Below, piece after piece: positions 27,396 to 35,398 of a stretch of 64,000 nt of DNA. The translations under genes were made by a program, and so were the position numbers. This DNA comes from Streptomyces sp. WZ-12 (lineage in GTDB: Bacteria; Actinomycetota; Actinomycetes; Streptomycetales; Streptomycetaceae). A model generated the notes under the pieces. It was not told the DNA's origin. It saw only the letters and a program-made list of their open reading frames with translations, and did no database searches. The DNA lies in NCBI RefSeq assembly GCF_028898845.1, contig NZ_CP118574.1, positions 3,286,001 through 3,350,000 of the forward strand, in the 5' to 3' direction. Every line of letters starts with the position of its first letter. Position 1 is the first letter of the stretch.

Positions 27396-27715
27396 GCAGT
27401 AGGGCCTAAAGTCCTTTCACTCGAACGTTTAGACTGGCCTCCACCCCCTGGAATGACGGCTGTGAGCTAGGCGACACCAAGGAATCAAAAAAAAGTTTCC
27501 GGAAGGGGTTGTATCCGTCGCCGAGGTTTGCGAGTCTCTTCATGGCGATCGGGACGGCCGCTTTACCGGCCCCCTTGAGAGCCCGAATCCTCCTCCTCAT
27601 TCCACAGGACCGCACCAGTCGTTGACTGGCTTTCGGCCCTTCCCTTGTGGAGGGATTCGTGAAAGCGTTCACATTCACAAGCAACGTTCCCGTCACACGA
27701 GGAGATGGAGCAGCC
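27396..27715 (+). other. Long, AT-richer leader and promoter region of wblE
   Basis: 320 bases without a credible gene, noticeably less GC-rich than the surroundings and with an A8 run at 27487-27494. TTGTAT and, 17 bases on, GAGTCT lie at about 27510-27538 and could be a promoter; a second TTGACT is at 27622-27627. Short inverted and repeated tracts continue up to wblE. The minus-strand open frame here lacks codon bias and I do not count it as a gene. Confidence 0.5.
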
Positions 27716-27973
27716 ATGGACTGGCGTCACCGCGCCGTTTGCCGCGAAGAAGACCCCGAGCTCTTCTTCCCTATCGGCAACACCGGTCCCGCGCTGCTGC
27801 AGATCGAGGAAGCCAAGGCCGTCTGCCGCCGCTGCCCCGTCATGGAGCAGTGCCTGCAGTGGGCGCTTGAGTCCGGTCAGGACTCGGGCGTCTGGGGTGG
27901 TCTGAGCGAGGACGAGCGCCGCGCCATGAAGCGCCGTGCGGCTCGTAACCGGGCGCGTAACGCCAGCGCCTGA
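27716..27973 (+). CDS. wblE: WhiB-like iron-sulfur transcription factor WblE
   Basis: 85 residues. The four cysteines that hold the [4Fe-4S] cluster are C9, C37, C40 and C46 (C, then CRRC and MEQC); GVWGGLSEDER is the tryptophan turn that contacts sigma region 4, and RRAARNRARNA is the basic DNA-binding tail. It is the counterpart of M. tuberculosis WhiB1 and the most conserved Wbl protein of actinobacteria. ATG chosen by GGAGATGGAG. Preceded by an unusually long leader. In many actinobacteria it is essential or nearly so. Confidence 0.93.
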   Translation: MDWRHRAVCREEDPELFFPIGNTGPALLQIEEAKAVCRRCPVMEQCLQWALESGQDSGVWGGLSEDERRAMKRRAARNRARNASA

Positions 27974-28069
27974 GCCGACCTCCCCGTGGCCCCCGAGCCG
28001 CAGCGCGCAGTACCTTCGATGCCCGCCCGGAGTTGAAGACCCGGTCGATACCGCATCACCACAGCTTTG

Positions 28070-28097
28070 AGCCCCGGACCGGGATCGGTCCGGGGCT
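28070..28097 (+). terminator. Intrinsic terminator after wblE
   Basis: AGCCCCGGACC (28070-28080) pairs with GGTCCGGGGCT (28087-28097) and is followed by TGTTGCTGT. It separates wblE from the converging kinase gene. Confidence 0.9.
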
Positions 28098-28145
28098 TGT
28101 TGCTGTGTCGGGGCGGCGACGAGCGGCGGCCCGCGCGCCCGCTGC

Positions 28146-29618
28146 TCAGTGCTTCTTGTCGGCCCGCACGGGGATGTCGAGGAGCACCTGGGTGCCGCCC
28201 TCGGGCCGGCGGACCATATCGAACGTTCCGCCCAACTCCCCCTCCACCAGGGTCCGTACGATCTGCAGCCCCAGGTTTCCGGCGCGCTGCGGATCGAAAC
28301 CCTCGGGCAGTCCGCGGCCGTTGTCCTGGACGGTGACCAGCAGTCGGGGCTCGGTGCGGCTGCCGCCGCGCACCGCGGCGACCTCGACGGCGCCGTGCTG
28401 CACCTGCTCGAAGGCGTGTTCCAGGGCGTTTTGGAGCACCTCGGTGAGCACCATCGACAGCGGCGTGGCCACCTCGGCGTCCAGGATGCCGAAGCGTCCG
28501 GTGCGGCGGGTGGCCACCTTCCCGGGCGCGATCTCCGCGACCATGGCCAGCACCCGGTCGACGATCTCGTCGAACTCCACCCGCTCGTCGAGGGTCTGGG
28601 AGAGCGTCTCGTGCACGATCGCGATCGAACCGACCCTGCGCACCGCCTCGTTGAGGGCCTCGCGGCCCTGCTCGGAATCCATCCGGCGGGACTGCAGCCG
28701 CAACAGGGCGGCTACGGTCTGGAGGTTGTTCTTCACCCGGTGGTGGATTTCCCGGATGGTGGCGTCCTTGGTGATCAGTTCCCGTTCGCGGCGCCGGAGT
28801 TCGGTGACGTCGCGCAGCAGGACGAGCGATCCGATGTGCGTCCCTTTGGGCTTGAGGGGAATGGCCCGCAATTGGATCACCCCGTCGTTGCCCTCGACCT
28901 CGAATTCCCGCGGCGCCCAGCCGCTGGCCAGTTTGACCAGCGCCTCGTCCACCGGGCCGCGGGCCGGGGCCAGTTCGGCGGTGGCCTGGCCGAGGTGGTG
29001 GCCCACGAGGTCGGCGGCGAGGCCGAGGCGGTGGTAGGCGGAGAGCGCGTTGGGGCTGGCGTACTGGACGACGCCTTCGGCGTCGAGCCGGATCAGCCCG
29101 TCGCCGGCGCGCGGCGAGGCGTCCATGTCGACCTGCTGGCCGGGGAAGGGAAACGTTCCGGCGGCGATCATCTGAGCCAGGTCGGAGGCGCTCTGGAGGT
29201 AGGTCAACTCCAGCCGGCTGGGCGTCCGTACGGTCAGCAGGTTGGTGTTCCGGGCGATCACTCCGAGGACCCGGCCCTCGCGGCGGACCGGGATGGACTC
29301 CACCCGGACCGGCACCTCCTCGCGCCACTCGGGGTCGCCCTCGCGCACGATGCGGCCCTCGTCCAACGCGGAGTCCAGCATCGGGCGACGTCCCCGGGGG
29401 ACGAGGTGGCCGACCATGTCGTCCTGATAGGAGGTCGGTCCGGTGTTGGGGCGCATCTGGGCGACCGACACATAGCGGGTGCCGTCGAGGGTGGGGACCC
29501 ACAGGACGAGGTCGGCGAAGGAGAGGTCGGAGAGCAACTGCCACTCCGAGACCAGCAAGTGGAGCCACTCCAGGTCGGAATCGCTCAGAGCGGTGTGCTG
29601 GCGTACGAGATCGTTCAT
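28146..29618 (-). CDS. PdtaS-like sensor histidine kinase (GAF-PAS-HisKA_2)
   Basis: 490 residues: N-terminal GAF-like domain (about 20-150), PAS domain (about 170-280), then the HisKA_2 dimerisation helix with EIHHRVKNNLQ around H292, and a HATPase with NALEHAF, DNGRGLPEG and NLGLQIVRTL. This is the layout of the soluble kinase PdtaS, which phosphorylates an RNA-binding ANTAR regulator (PdtaR) in mycobacteria. No pdtaR is in the window. Start ATG 29618 (MNDLVRQH) has GAGGTG eight bases upstream. No membrane segment. A DasR-like site lies about 70 bases before it. Confidence 0.9.
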   Translation of the reverse strand: MNDLVRQHTALSDSDLEWLHLLVSEWQLLSDLSFADLVLWVPTLDGTRYVSVAQMRPNTGPTSYQDDMVGHLVPRGRRPMLDSALDEGRIVREGDPEWREEVPVRVESIPVRREGRVLGVIARNTNLLTVRTPSRLELTYLQSASDLAQMIAAGTFPFPGQQVDMDASPRAGDGLIRLDAEGVVQYASPNALSAYHRLGLAADLVGHHLGQATAELAPARGPVDEALVKLASGWAPREFEVEGNDGVIQLRAIPLKPKGTHIGSLVLLRDVTELRRRERELITKDATIREIHHRVKNNLQTVAALLRLQSRRMDSEQGREALNEAVRRVGSIAIVHETLSQTLDERVEFDEIVDRVLAMVAEIAPGKVATRRTGRFGILDAEVATPLSMVLTEVLQNALEHAFEQVQHGAVEVAAVRGGSRTEPRLLVTVQDNGRGLPEGFDPQRAGNLGLQIVRTLVEGELGGTFDMVRRPEGGTQVLLDIPVRADKKH

Positions 29619-29975
29619 CGAGGGCACACCTCGGAGCCTACCGGCGTACGGTATGTGTTGTGCCTGCACGGCCATGGACAGAGAAGAATGGTCTAGTCCA
29701 GAATGTGCGGTGCGGCACACCGGGGCGAAGCCCCGAACCGCTGGAACCTCCGCTCTCCCCGCACAGGAGGGCGGACCGAGGCCCACGGCGCTCTCTGCCC
29801 TGACTGCGCCCGGGCCTTAAGATCGACCGGTCCCGGGACGGGGCCGTGCCCCCTACCGCACTGGGGGTACCAACCGCCCGCACTACGGGGCCGGCCGATG
29901 TCAGCTCCGGGCTGCGGTGCCGGACAGGTTGAGGGTCCTGTCCCGGCGCCGCGGCCCGCGGGTGTTTTTTGGGGG
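29619..29975. other. Upstream region of the PdtaS-like gene
   Basis: No gene. It contains a DasR-type site (29687-29702), a tight hairpin CGGGGC-GAA-GCCCCG (29721-29735), a second hairpin GGACAGG/CCTGTCC (29922-29928, 29937-29943) and then TTTTTT near 29964-29969 on the plus strand. The last two together look like the end of a plus-strand transcript, but I found no clear start for a small RNA. Confidence 0.4.
29687..29702. promoter_or_regulatory. DasR-like site before the kinase gene
   Basis: AATGGTCTAGTCCAGA matches 13 of 16 positions of the DasR-responsive element ACTGGTCTAGACCAGT; the other strand reads TGGACTAGACCA. It lies 69 bases before the PdtaS-like start codon. Confidence 0.5.
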
Positions 29976-30635
29976 TCAGCGCCGGCCGGAGGAGCCCGCG
30001 CCACCCGCCCCCTGGGCCCGATCCCCCTTCCCCGGCCAGGCGTTCATCGCCAGCGAGGCGACCGCCTCCAGCGTCGCGCGGTCCGTGCCGTCCCGGGCGG
30101 ACTGCGACATCCCCGCGATGATCGCGCTGACGTACGCGGCGAGGGCGTGCGCGTCGGTGTCGGCGGGGAGTTCGCCGGCGGCGGCGTCCGCGCGGATCGC
30201 GCGCTCGATCTCCCGGACGTTCGACTGCCGCTTGTCGCGCAGGGACGCGGCGACCTCGGCGGAGGCGGGGGCGGTGTTGAGCGCGGCGCTGATGACCATG
30301 CAGCCGCGCGGGCGGTCCGGGACGGTGTACTCGATCGCGGCCTCGCGCAGGGCCCGTTCGACGCCGCGGCGGGCGGTCGGCTCCTCGGCCAGGGCCCGGG
30401 AGATGAAGCCGCCGTACACCTCCCCGTACACCGCTATCGCCTCGTCGAACAGGGCCCGCTTGTCGCCGAAGGCGGCGTAGAGGCTGGGGGCGCTGATGCC
30501 CATCTCGCGGGTGAGGTCGGCGATGGACGTGGATTCGTAGCCGTACTCCCAGAAGGAGCGGATCGCCTTCTCCAGGGCCGTCTCCCGGTCGAAGGACCGG
30601 GGTCGGCCGCGCTGCTTGGTCTCCTTGGCCACCAT
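29976..30635 (-). CDS. TetR-family transcriptional repressor
   Basis: 219 residues. The helix-turn-helix is in residues 12-60 (ALEKAIRSFWEYGYESTSIADLTREMGISAPSLYAAFGDK); the rest is the helical ligand domain, with a Gly-rich tail. Divergent from an SDR gene, with two palindromes between them; it therefore likely represses that gene and itself until a ligand binds. ATG at 30635 follows CCAAGGAG. Ligand unknown. Confidence 0.9.
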   Translation of the reverse strand: MVAKETKQRGRPRSFDRETALEKAIRSFWEYGYESTSIADLTREMGISAPSLYAAFGDKRALFDEAIAVYGEVYGGFISRALAEEPTARRGVERALREAAIEYTVPDRPRGCMVISAALNTAPASAEVAASLRDKRQSNVREIERAIRADAAAGELPADTDAHALAAYVSAIIAGMSQSARDGTDRATLEAVASLAMNAWPGKGDRAQGAGGAGSSGRR

Positions 30636-30648
30636 GGAGTGAATTCTA

Positions 30649-30660
30649 TAGCGGTCGCTA
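30649..30660. promoter_or_regulatory. TetR operator candidate 1
   Basis: TAGCG-GT-CGCTA, perfect 5-bp arms, 13 bases before the TetR gene start. Confidence 0.5.
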
Positions 30661-30683
30661 AGAAACGCGTGCTACGGTTTTTA

Positions 30684-30699
30684 TGTAGCGAGCGATACA
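30684..30699. promoter_or_regulatory. TetR operator candidate 2
   Basis: TGTAGCGAGCGATACA is a 16-bp imperfect palindrome (TGTAnCGnnCGnTACA). It shares the AGCG core with candidate 1 and lies on the SDR side of the divergent promoter region. Confidence 0.5.
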
Positions 30700-30769
30700 G
30701 AAATCGTTCGCGGACGGGCAGGCGTGCGCGCCGAGGGGCGCGCGGGCGGACGAAGGGGAGGGGCTCGCG

Positions 30770-31543
30770 ATGGGTGCACTCAGCGGCAGGACGGCACTGG
30801 TGACGGGCGGCGGCCGGGGCATCGGCCGCGCGATCGCGGAGCGGCTGGGACGGGACGGCGCGCGGGTCGGCGTGCACTACGGGAGCGACGAGACGGCGGC
30901 GAAGGAGACGGCCGCGGCGATCGAGGCGGCGGGCGGCGAGGCGTTCACGCTCCACGCCGCGCTGGGGATGCCCGGGGACGCCGAGGCACTGTGGACCGCG
31001 TTCGACGAGCGGGCGGACGGGGTGGACATCCTGGTCAACAACGCTGGAATCAATAAGACGTTGGACGGCACGCTGCGCCCGTTCGGCGAGATGACCCGCG
31101 CCGATGTCGAGCGCCTCTTCGCGGTCAACACCACCGCGCCGTACTTCGTCATCCAGGAGGGCCTGTCCCGGCTGCGGGACGGCGGACGGATCGTCAATGT
31201 CTCCACGCGGCTGACGCACGGCGCGGCCAAGTCCGATCTGATCGCCTACGCGATGTCGAAGGGACCGATCGACGTGCTGACCCGCTCGCTGGCGAAGGAG
31301 CTCGGCCCCCGCGGCATCACGGTCAACGCGGTGGCACCCGGCGCCGTCGACACGGACATGAACGCCGCCTGGCTGCGCGGCGGGGAGAACGCCGAGGCGC
31401 GCGCCGCGACCAGCGCGCTCTCCCCGCTGGGGCGGGTGGCGGACGCCACCGATATCGCCGACATCGTGGGGTTCCTCGCCTCGGGTGACAGCCGGTGGGT
31501 GACGGGCCAGTGGATAGACGCCACGGGCGGCGCCCTGCTGTGA
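30770..31543 (+). CDS. Short-chain dehydrogenase/reductase
   Basis: 257 residues, classical SDR. The cofactor loop is TGGGRGIG (about 12-19), NNAG at about 90, and the active site is S in VNVSTR plus Y-x-x-x-K in AYAMSKGP. NADPH preference is suggested by the basic/polar residues after the second strand (HYGSDE), but this is uncertain. GGGGAGGGG precedes the ATG. Divergent from its probable TetR repressor. Substrate unknown. Confidence 0.88.
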   Translation: MGALSGRTALVTGGGRGIGRAIAERLGRDGARVGVHYGSDETAAKETAAAIEAAGGEAFTLHAALGMPGDAEALWTAFDERADGVDILVNNAGINKTLDGTLRPFGEMTRADVERLFAVNTTAPYFVIQEGLSRLRDGGRIVNVSTRLTHGAAKSDLIAYAMSKGPIDVLTRSLAKELGPRGITVNAVAPGAVDTDMNAAWLRGGENAEARAATSALSPLGRVADATDIADIVGFLASGDSRWVTGQWIDATGGALL

Positions 31544-31660
31544 CCGGCCGGCACCGCGCCGCCCCGGCGATGGCTCGCTCCCCCGCGCGCGGCCCGCATG
31601 CCCGTCACCCTGTGGCCGCCCCGTCAACCGGTGCGCCGCTCGGCCCGCCCACCGGTCCGT

Positions 31661-31713
31661 CGACCGTTACCCGTTGGCCGCCGGCCGGCCACCGGATCGA
31701 CGGGTAACGGTCG
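31661..31713. terminator. Long stem-loop between SDR and nagB
   Basis: CGACCGTTACCCGT (31661-31674) and ACGGGTAACGGTCG (31700-31713) are perfect 14-bp arms enclosing a smaller TGGCC/GGCCA stem. It lies 118 bases after the SDR stop and is probably its terminator, also insulating nagB. Confidence 0.7.
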
Positions 31714-31772
31714 GGAAAACGTGCCCCGTCGTTCAACGGCACCACGGGACCGCGTGGGCCCACCTCTGCTAG

Positions 31773-31788
31773 ATTGGTCTATACCACA
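31773..31788. promoter_or_regulatory. DasR site (dre) before nagB
   Basis: ATTGGTCTATACCACA matches the DasR-responsive element in its TGGTCTAnACCA core. It is centred about 38 bases before the nagB start; DasR control of nagB is established in S. coelicolor. Confidence 0.88.
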
Positions 31789-31818
31789 TAGCCCATTCTT
31801 CAGAACGGCAGGCCCAGC

Positions 31819-32601
31819 GTGGAAGTTGTCATCGTCCAGGACGCCGCGGCAGGCGGCGAGCTCATCGCGGAGGCGATCGCCACCCTGGTGCGCCGCAAGC
31901 CCGAGGCGCTCCTCGGCGTGGCCACCGGCTCGACGCCGTTGCCCATCTACGAGGCGTTGGCGACGAAGGTCCGGGCCGGCGAGGTGGACGCCTCGCGGGC
32001 GCGGATCTGCCAGCTCGACGAGTACGTGGGGCTGCCGGCCGGGCATCCCGAGTCGTACCGCTCGGTGGTGCTGCGCGAGGTGGTGGAGCCGCTGGGGCTC
32101 GACGAGGACGCGTTCATGGGACCGGACGGCACGGCCGACGATGTCCAGGCCGCGTGCGAGGCGTACGACCGTGCGCTCCGCGAGGCCGGTGGGGTGGACC
32201 TCCAGTTGCTGGGCATCGGCACCGACGGGCACATCGGCTTCAACGAGCCCTGCTCGTCGCTGGCTTCGCGTACCCGCATCAAGACCCTCACCCAGCAGAC
32301 CCGGGAGGACAACGCCCGCTTCTTCGACAGCCTGGACGAGGTTCCGCACCACGTCATCACCCAGGGCATCGGCACCATCCTGGAGGCGCAGCACGTGGTG
32401 CTGCTCGCCACCGGCGAGGGCAAGGCCGATGCGGTGGCCCAGGCCGTCGAGGGACCGGTCGCCGCGCTGGTGCCGGCCTCGGCGCTGCAGTTCCACCCGC
32501 ACGCGACGGTGGTCGTCGACGAGGCCGCGGCGTCCAAGCTGAAGCTGGCCGAGTACTTCCGCGCGACCTACGCCGCCAAGCCGGAATGGCAGGGCCTCTG
32601 A
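31819..32601 (+). CDS. nagB: Glucosamine-6-phosphate deaminase
   Basis: Converts glucosamine-6-phosphate to fructose-6-phosphate and ammonia, the step that sends N-acetylglucosamine into glycolysis; its substrate is the metabolite that releases DasR. 260 residues: GVATGSTP (about 33) binds phosphate, LDEYVGL carries the catalytic Asp, GIGTDGHIGFNEP the catalytic His. GTG at 31819 after GGCAGG. Next to the das genes but on the opposite strand, with its own DasR site. Confidence 0.96.
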   Translation: MEVVIVQDAAAGGELIAEAIATLVRRKPEALLGVATGSTPLPIYEALATKVRAGEVDASRARICQLDEYVGLPAGHPESYRSVVLREVVEPLGLDEDAFMGPDGTADDVQAACEAYDRALREAGGVDLQLLGIGTDGHIGFNEPCSSLASRTRIKTLTQQTREDNARFFDSLDEVPHHVITQGIGTILEAQHVVLLATGEGKADAVAQAVEGPVAALVPASALQFHPHATVVVDEAAASKLKLAEYFRATYAAKPEWQGL

Positions 32602-32621
32602 CGGAACCGACCGGCGGCCCG

Positions 32622-32646
32622 AGGGCCCGCACCAGCACCGGGCCCT
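32622..32646. terminator. Stem-loop terminator after nagB
   Basis: AGGGCCCG (32622-32629) and CGGGCCCT (32639-32646), 9-base loop, 21 bases after the nagB stop. Confidence 0.75.
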
Positions 32647-33016
32647 GACGGGACGCCGGCGCGGGGGCGGGCCCTCGGTGTACTGCCGGGAGGGCGGCTG
32701 GAGTTGGGGCGGGAAGCCGGCGGTACGTCGCGGCGCGACTGGCGCTTCCCGGTGCGCTTGTGGGCGCTGGGAGTCCGGTGGGTGGTGGTGCCCGTCGGGC
32801 CGAGGGCGGCGGGGTCGGGGCCGTTGGGGTGCCCTACGGAGACCCACTGTTGGGGAGTTGGGTGAAGGCGGCCGGACCGGCTCCGCCCCTCAGCGCCCGC
32901 CCCCTCGCGCCCTCAGGTCCATCAGGCACACCGACCCGTTACGCCCTCGGGTACGCCCCTTGCGTCCCCGGGCACGCGCTCCGCCAACCCGTCGGGCGCA
33001 CCGGCGCGTTGGCGTC
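32647..33016. other. Gene-free gap, nagB / GH3 glycosidase
   Basis: 370 bases between converging genes, very G-rich on the plus strand. Open frames that cross it have no ribosome site and no family resemblance. I see nothing functional in it. Confidence 0.5.
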
Positions 33017-34564
33017 TCAGGCGTCCGCCCGATCCCCCCAAACCCCCCGGCCCGTCAGGGCTTCTGTGGCCGCCTGGGTGCAGGCGTGGGCGGCGCCGTG
33101 GGTGGCTATGTGGGGGGTGCCCTGAGGTGGGGCCTGGGGGACGCCCATTTCGATGACGGCGGTGTGGGGGCGGGCGGTCAGCAGGACGTGCAGGGCGTCG
33201 GCCATCCAGGGGTGGCGGTGGAGGTCGCGGACGACGGCCACGATGGGGCGGTCGCCGGCGGCGGTGAGGAGGTCGTCGACGAGGGCGGCGGGGTCGGCCG
33301 CGGCGTCGGCGGCGGTGTAGGTGGCGGACCCGGTGCCGGGGAGGAGGCGGGCGAGTTCGGCGGCGACGCCCCAGGGGGTCTCGTCGCCGACGGCGATGTT
33401 GGCATGCGGGGTGAACGCGGCGACGTAGGCGGGGACGGTGAGCGGGCGGTGCGGGGTGACGGAGGTCAGCCGGACGGCGCGCCGGGCGGCGGTCAGACCG
33501 ATCCCGGGCGCGGGCGCGGCCCCCTCCCCCGCGCCCGCGACCCGGGTCCAGTGCGCCAGGGCGCGCACCCGCGCCGCGGCGTCGGCGAGCCGCTCCTCGG
33601 GCAGTTCGCCTTCCCGGACGGCCCTGACCAGCGCGTCCCGCAGCCGGAGCACGGTGTCCTCGTCGGACAGGCCGCCGCCCACGCAGATCGCGTCGGCCCC
33701 GGCGGCGAGCGCCAGGACGGTGCCGCGCTCGATGCCGTAGGTGGCGGAGATGGCCCGCATCTCGATGCCGTCGGAGACGATCAGGCCGTCGAAGCCGAGG
33801 CCGCCGGCGGTGACGGGGGCGCGCAGCAGGCCGTGCAGGGTGGCCGGGCTGAGCGTGGCGGGGCGTTCGGCGTCCAGCGCGGGGAGGAGGAGGTGGGCGG
33901 TCATCACGGCGCGGGTGCCAGCGGCCACCGCGGCGCGGAACGGGACCAGTTCGCGTTCCCGGAGCGTCGTCAGGTCGGCGGTGACGCGGGGCAGGTCGTG
34001 GTGCGAGTCGACGGCGGTGTCGCCGTGGCCGGGGAAGTGCTTGGCGCAGGCGGCGACGCCGGCGGACTGGAGGCCCTCGACGTAGGCGGCGGTGTGCCGG
34101 GCCACGAGGGCCGGGTCGGCGCCGAAGGAGCGGACGCCGATGACGGGGTTGGCGGGGTCGGAGTTGACGTCGGCGCAGGGGGCCCAGTTGAAGTTGACGC
34201 CGCAGTCGGCCAGTCGGCGGCCGAGTTCGCGGGCGACGTCGCGGGTCAGCGCGGTGTCGTCGACGGCGCCGAGGGCGAGGTTGCCGGGGAAGGAGGAGCC
34301 GCCGCGCACTTCGAGGCGGGTGACGTCGCCGCCCTCCTCGTCGATGGCGATGAGGAGTTCGTCACGGGTGGCGCGCAATTGGCCGGTGAGGGCGCCGAGT
34401 TGTTCGGGTCCGTGCACGTTGCGGCCGAAGAGGGCGACGGAGACCAGGCCCTCGTCGAGGCGGCGCAGCAGCCAGTCCGGCGCGGTGGTGCCGGTGAAGC
34501 CGGGCTGGAGGACGGCGAGCGCGTCCCGGGTGAGGGTGTCGGCCGGGCGGACAGCGGTGACCAT
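33017..34564 (-). CDS. dasD: GH3 beta-N-acetylglucosaminidase of the das locus
   Basis: 515 residues, glycoside hydrolase family 3 of the NagZ type. The general acid dyad is in KHFPGHGDTAVDSHHDLP and the nucleophile Asp in LIVSDGIEMRA. There is no signal peptide, so it acts in the cytoplasm on chitobiose imported by DasABC. It releases GlcNAc, which feeds NagB and, as phosphorylated sugar, DasR. The start at 34564 lies three bases beyond the dasC stop, so the two are coupled. The C-terminal 150 residues (after the NagZ barrel) form a second, less conserved domain. dasD is the name used for this position in S. coelicolor. Confidence 0.88.
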   Translation of the reverse strand: MVTAVRPADTLTRDALAVLQPGFTGTTAPDWLLRRLDEGLVSVALFGRNVHGPEQLGALTGQLRATRDELLIAIDEEGGDVTRLEVRGGSSFPGNLALGAVDDTALTRDVARELGRRLADCGVNFNWAPCADVNSDPANPVIGVRSFGADPALVARHTAAYVEGLQSAGVAACAKHFPGHGDTAVDSHHDLPRVTADLTTLRERELVPFRAAVAAGTRAVMTAHLLLPALDAERPATLSPATLHGLLRAPVTAGGLGFDGLIVSDGIEMRAISATYGIERGTVLALAAGADAICVGGGLSDEDTVLRLRDALVRAVREGELPEERLADAAARVRALAHWTRVAGAGEGAAPAPGIGLTAARRAVRLTSVTPHRPLTVPAYVAAFTPHANIAVGDETPWGVAAELARLLPGTGSATYTAADAAADPAALVDDLLTAAGDRPIVAVVRDLHRHPWMADALHVLLTARPHTAVIEMGVPQAPPQGTPHIATHGAAHACTQAATEALTGRGVWGDRADA

Positions 34565-34567
34565 CGG

Positions 34568-35398
34568 TCATCCCTTCACGGCGCCGGAGGCGAGACCGCC
34601 GACCGCCTTGCGCTGGAGGAAGAGGAACAGGATCAGGATCGGCACGGCGAAGAGCGAGGCGGCGGCCATGGTGGCGCCCCAGTCGTCGCCGAACTGGGTC
34701 TGGAACTGGGAGAGCCAGAGCGGCAGGGTGCCGGCGCCGGGCTCCTTGTTGAGCACCAGGACCAGCGGGAACTCGTTCCAGGCGGTGATGAAGCCGAAGA
34801 GGGAGGTGGCCATCAGGCCGGGGGCCAGCAGCGGCAGGATGACCTTGACGAACGCCTGGCGGCGCGTGCAGCCGTCGACCATCGCGGACTCCTCCAACTC
34901 CTTGGGCACCGCGGCGACATAGCCGCGCAGGGTGAGGAGGGTGAAGGGGAGCACCATCAGCATGTAGAAGAAGGTGAGCGGCAGCAGGCTGTTGAGCAGG
35001 TCGGCATCCCGGACGATCAGGTAGATCGAGATCACCATGACCTCCCAGGGCGCCATCTGGGCCACCATGAAGGTCAGCAGGATGCCCTTGCGTCCCTTGA
35101 AGCGCATCCGCGCGATGGCGAACGCGCCGCACAACGCGATGACCAGGGAGAGCCCGACGGCGAGCACGGTCACCACGATCGAATTGGTGGCCAGCTGCCA
35201 GAAGTTGGGCGCGTTCACCGCGGTCGCGAAGTGGCTGAGGGTGCCGTGGAGCGGGAACCACACGGGGTCCTCGCTGAGGATGTCCCCGGTCGGCTTGAAG
35301 GCCGTGGCGAACATCCAGTACACGGGGAAGACGAACAGCAGCGCGAGGACGGCGGCGGTCGCGTTGGGCCAGATCCGGCCGGCGAGTGAGCGCTTCAC
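34568..35398 (-). CDS. dasC: Chitobiose ABC transporter permease DasC
   Basis: 276 residues, six membrane helices, MalG-type permease. The EAA loop is EESAMVDGCTRRQAFVKVILP. GTG at 35398 overlaps the dasB stop (GTGA). It pairs with DasB to form the channel fed by DasA. The ATPase is not encoded here; in S. coelicolor the shared ATPase MsiK energises it. Co-transcribed with the glycosidase gene that follows. Confidence 0.93.
   Translation of the reverse strand: MKRSLAGRIWPNATAAVLALLFVFPVYWMFATAFKPTGDILSEDPVWFPLHGTLSHFATAVNAPNFWQLATNSIVVTVLAVGLSLVIALCGAFAIARMRFKGRKGILLTFMVAQMAPWEVMVISIYLIVRDADLLNSLLPLTFFYMLMVLPFTLLTLRGYVAAVPKELEESAMVDGCTRRQAFVKVILPLLAPGLMATSLFGFITAWNEFPLVLVLNKEPGAGTLPLWLSQFQTQFGDDWGATMAAASLFAVPILILFLFLQRKAVGGLASGAVKG

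Noticed and set aside
27451..27530. SigR-type promoters (GGAAT-N18-GTT) before wblE
   Set aside because: GGAAT occurs, but GTT is at the wrong distance each time (N20-N22 at best).
27406..27717. 103-residue minus-strand open frame before wblE
   Set aside because: No ribosome site, no codon bias, no family resemblance; it overlaps the wblE start and lies in its leader.
32647..33016. Open frames between nagB and the GH3 gene
   Set aside because: Low-complexity reading of G-rich DNA; no start signals or known domain.
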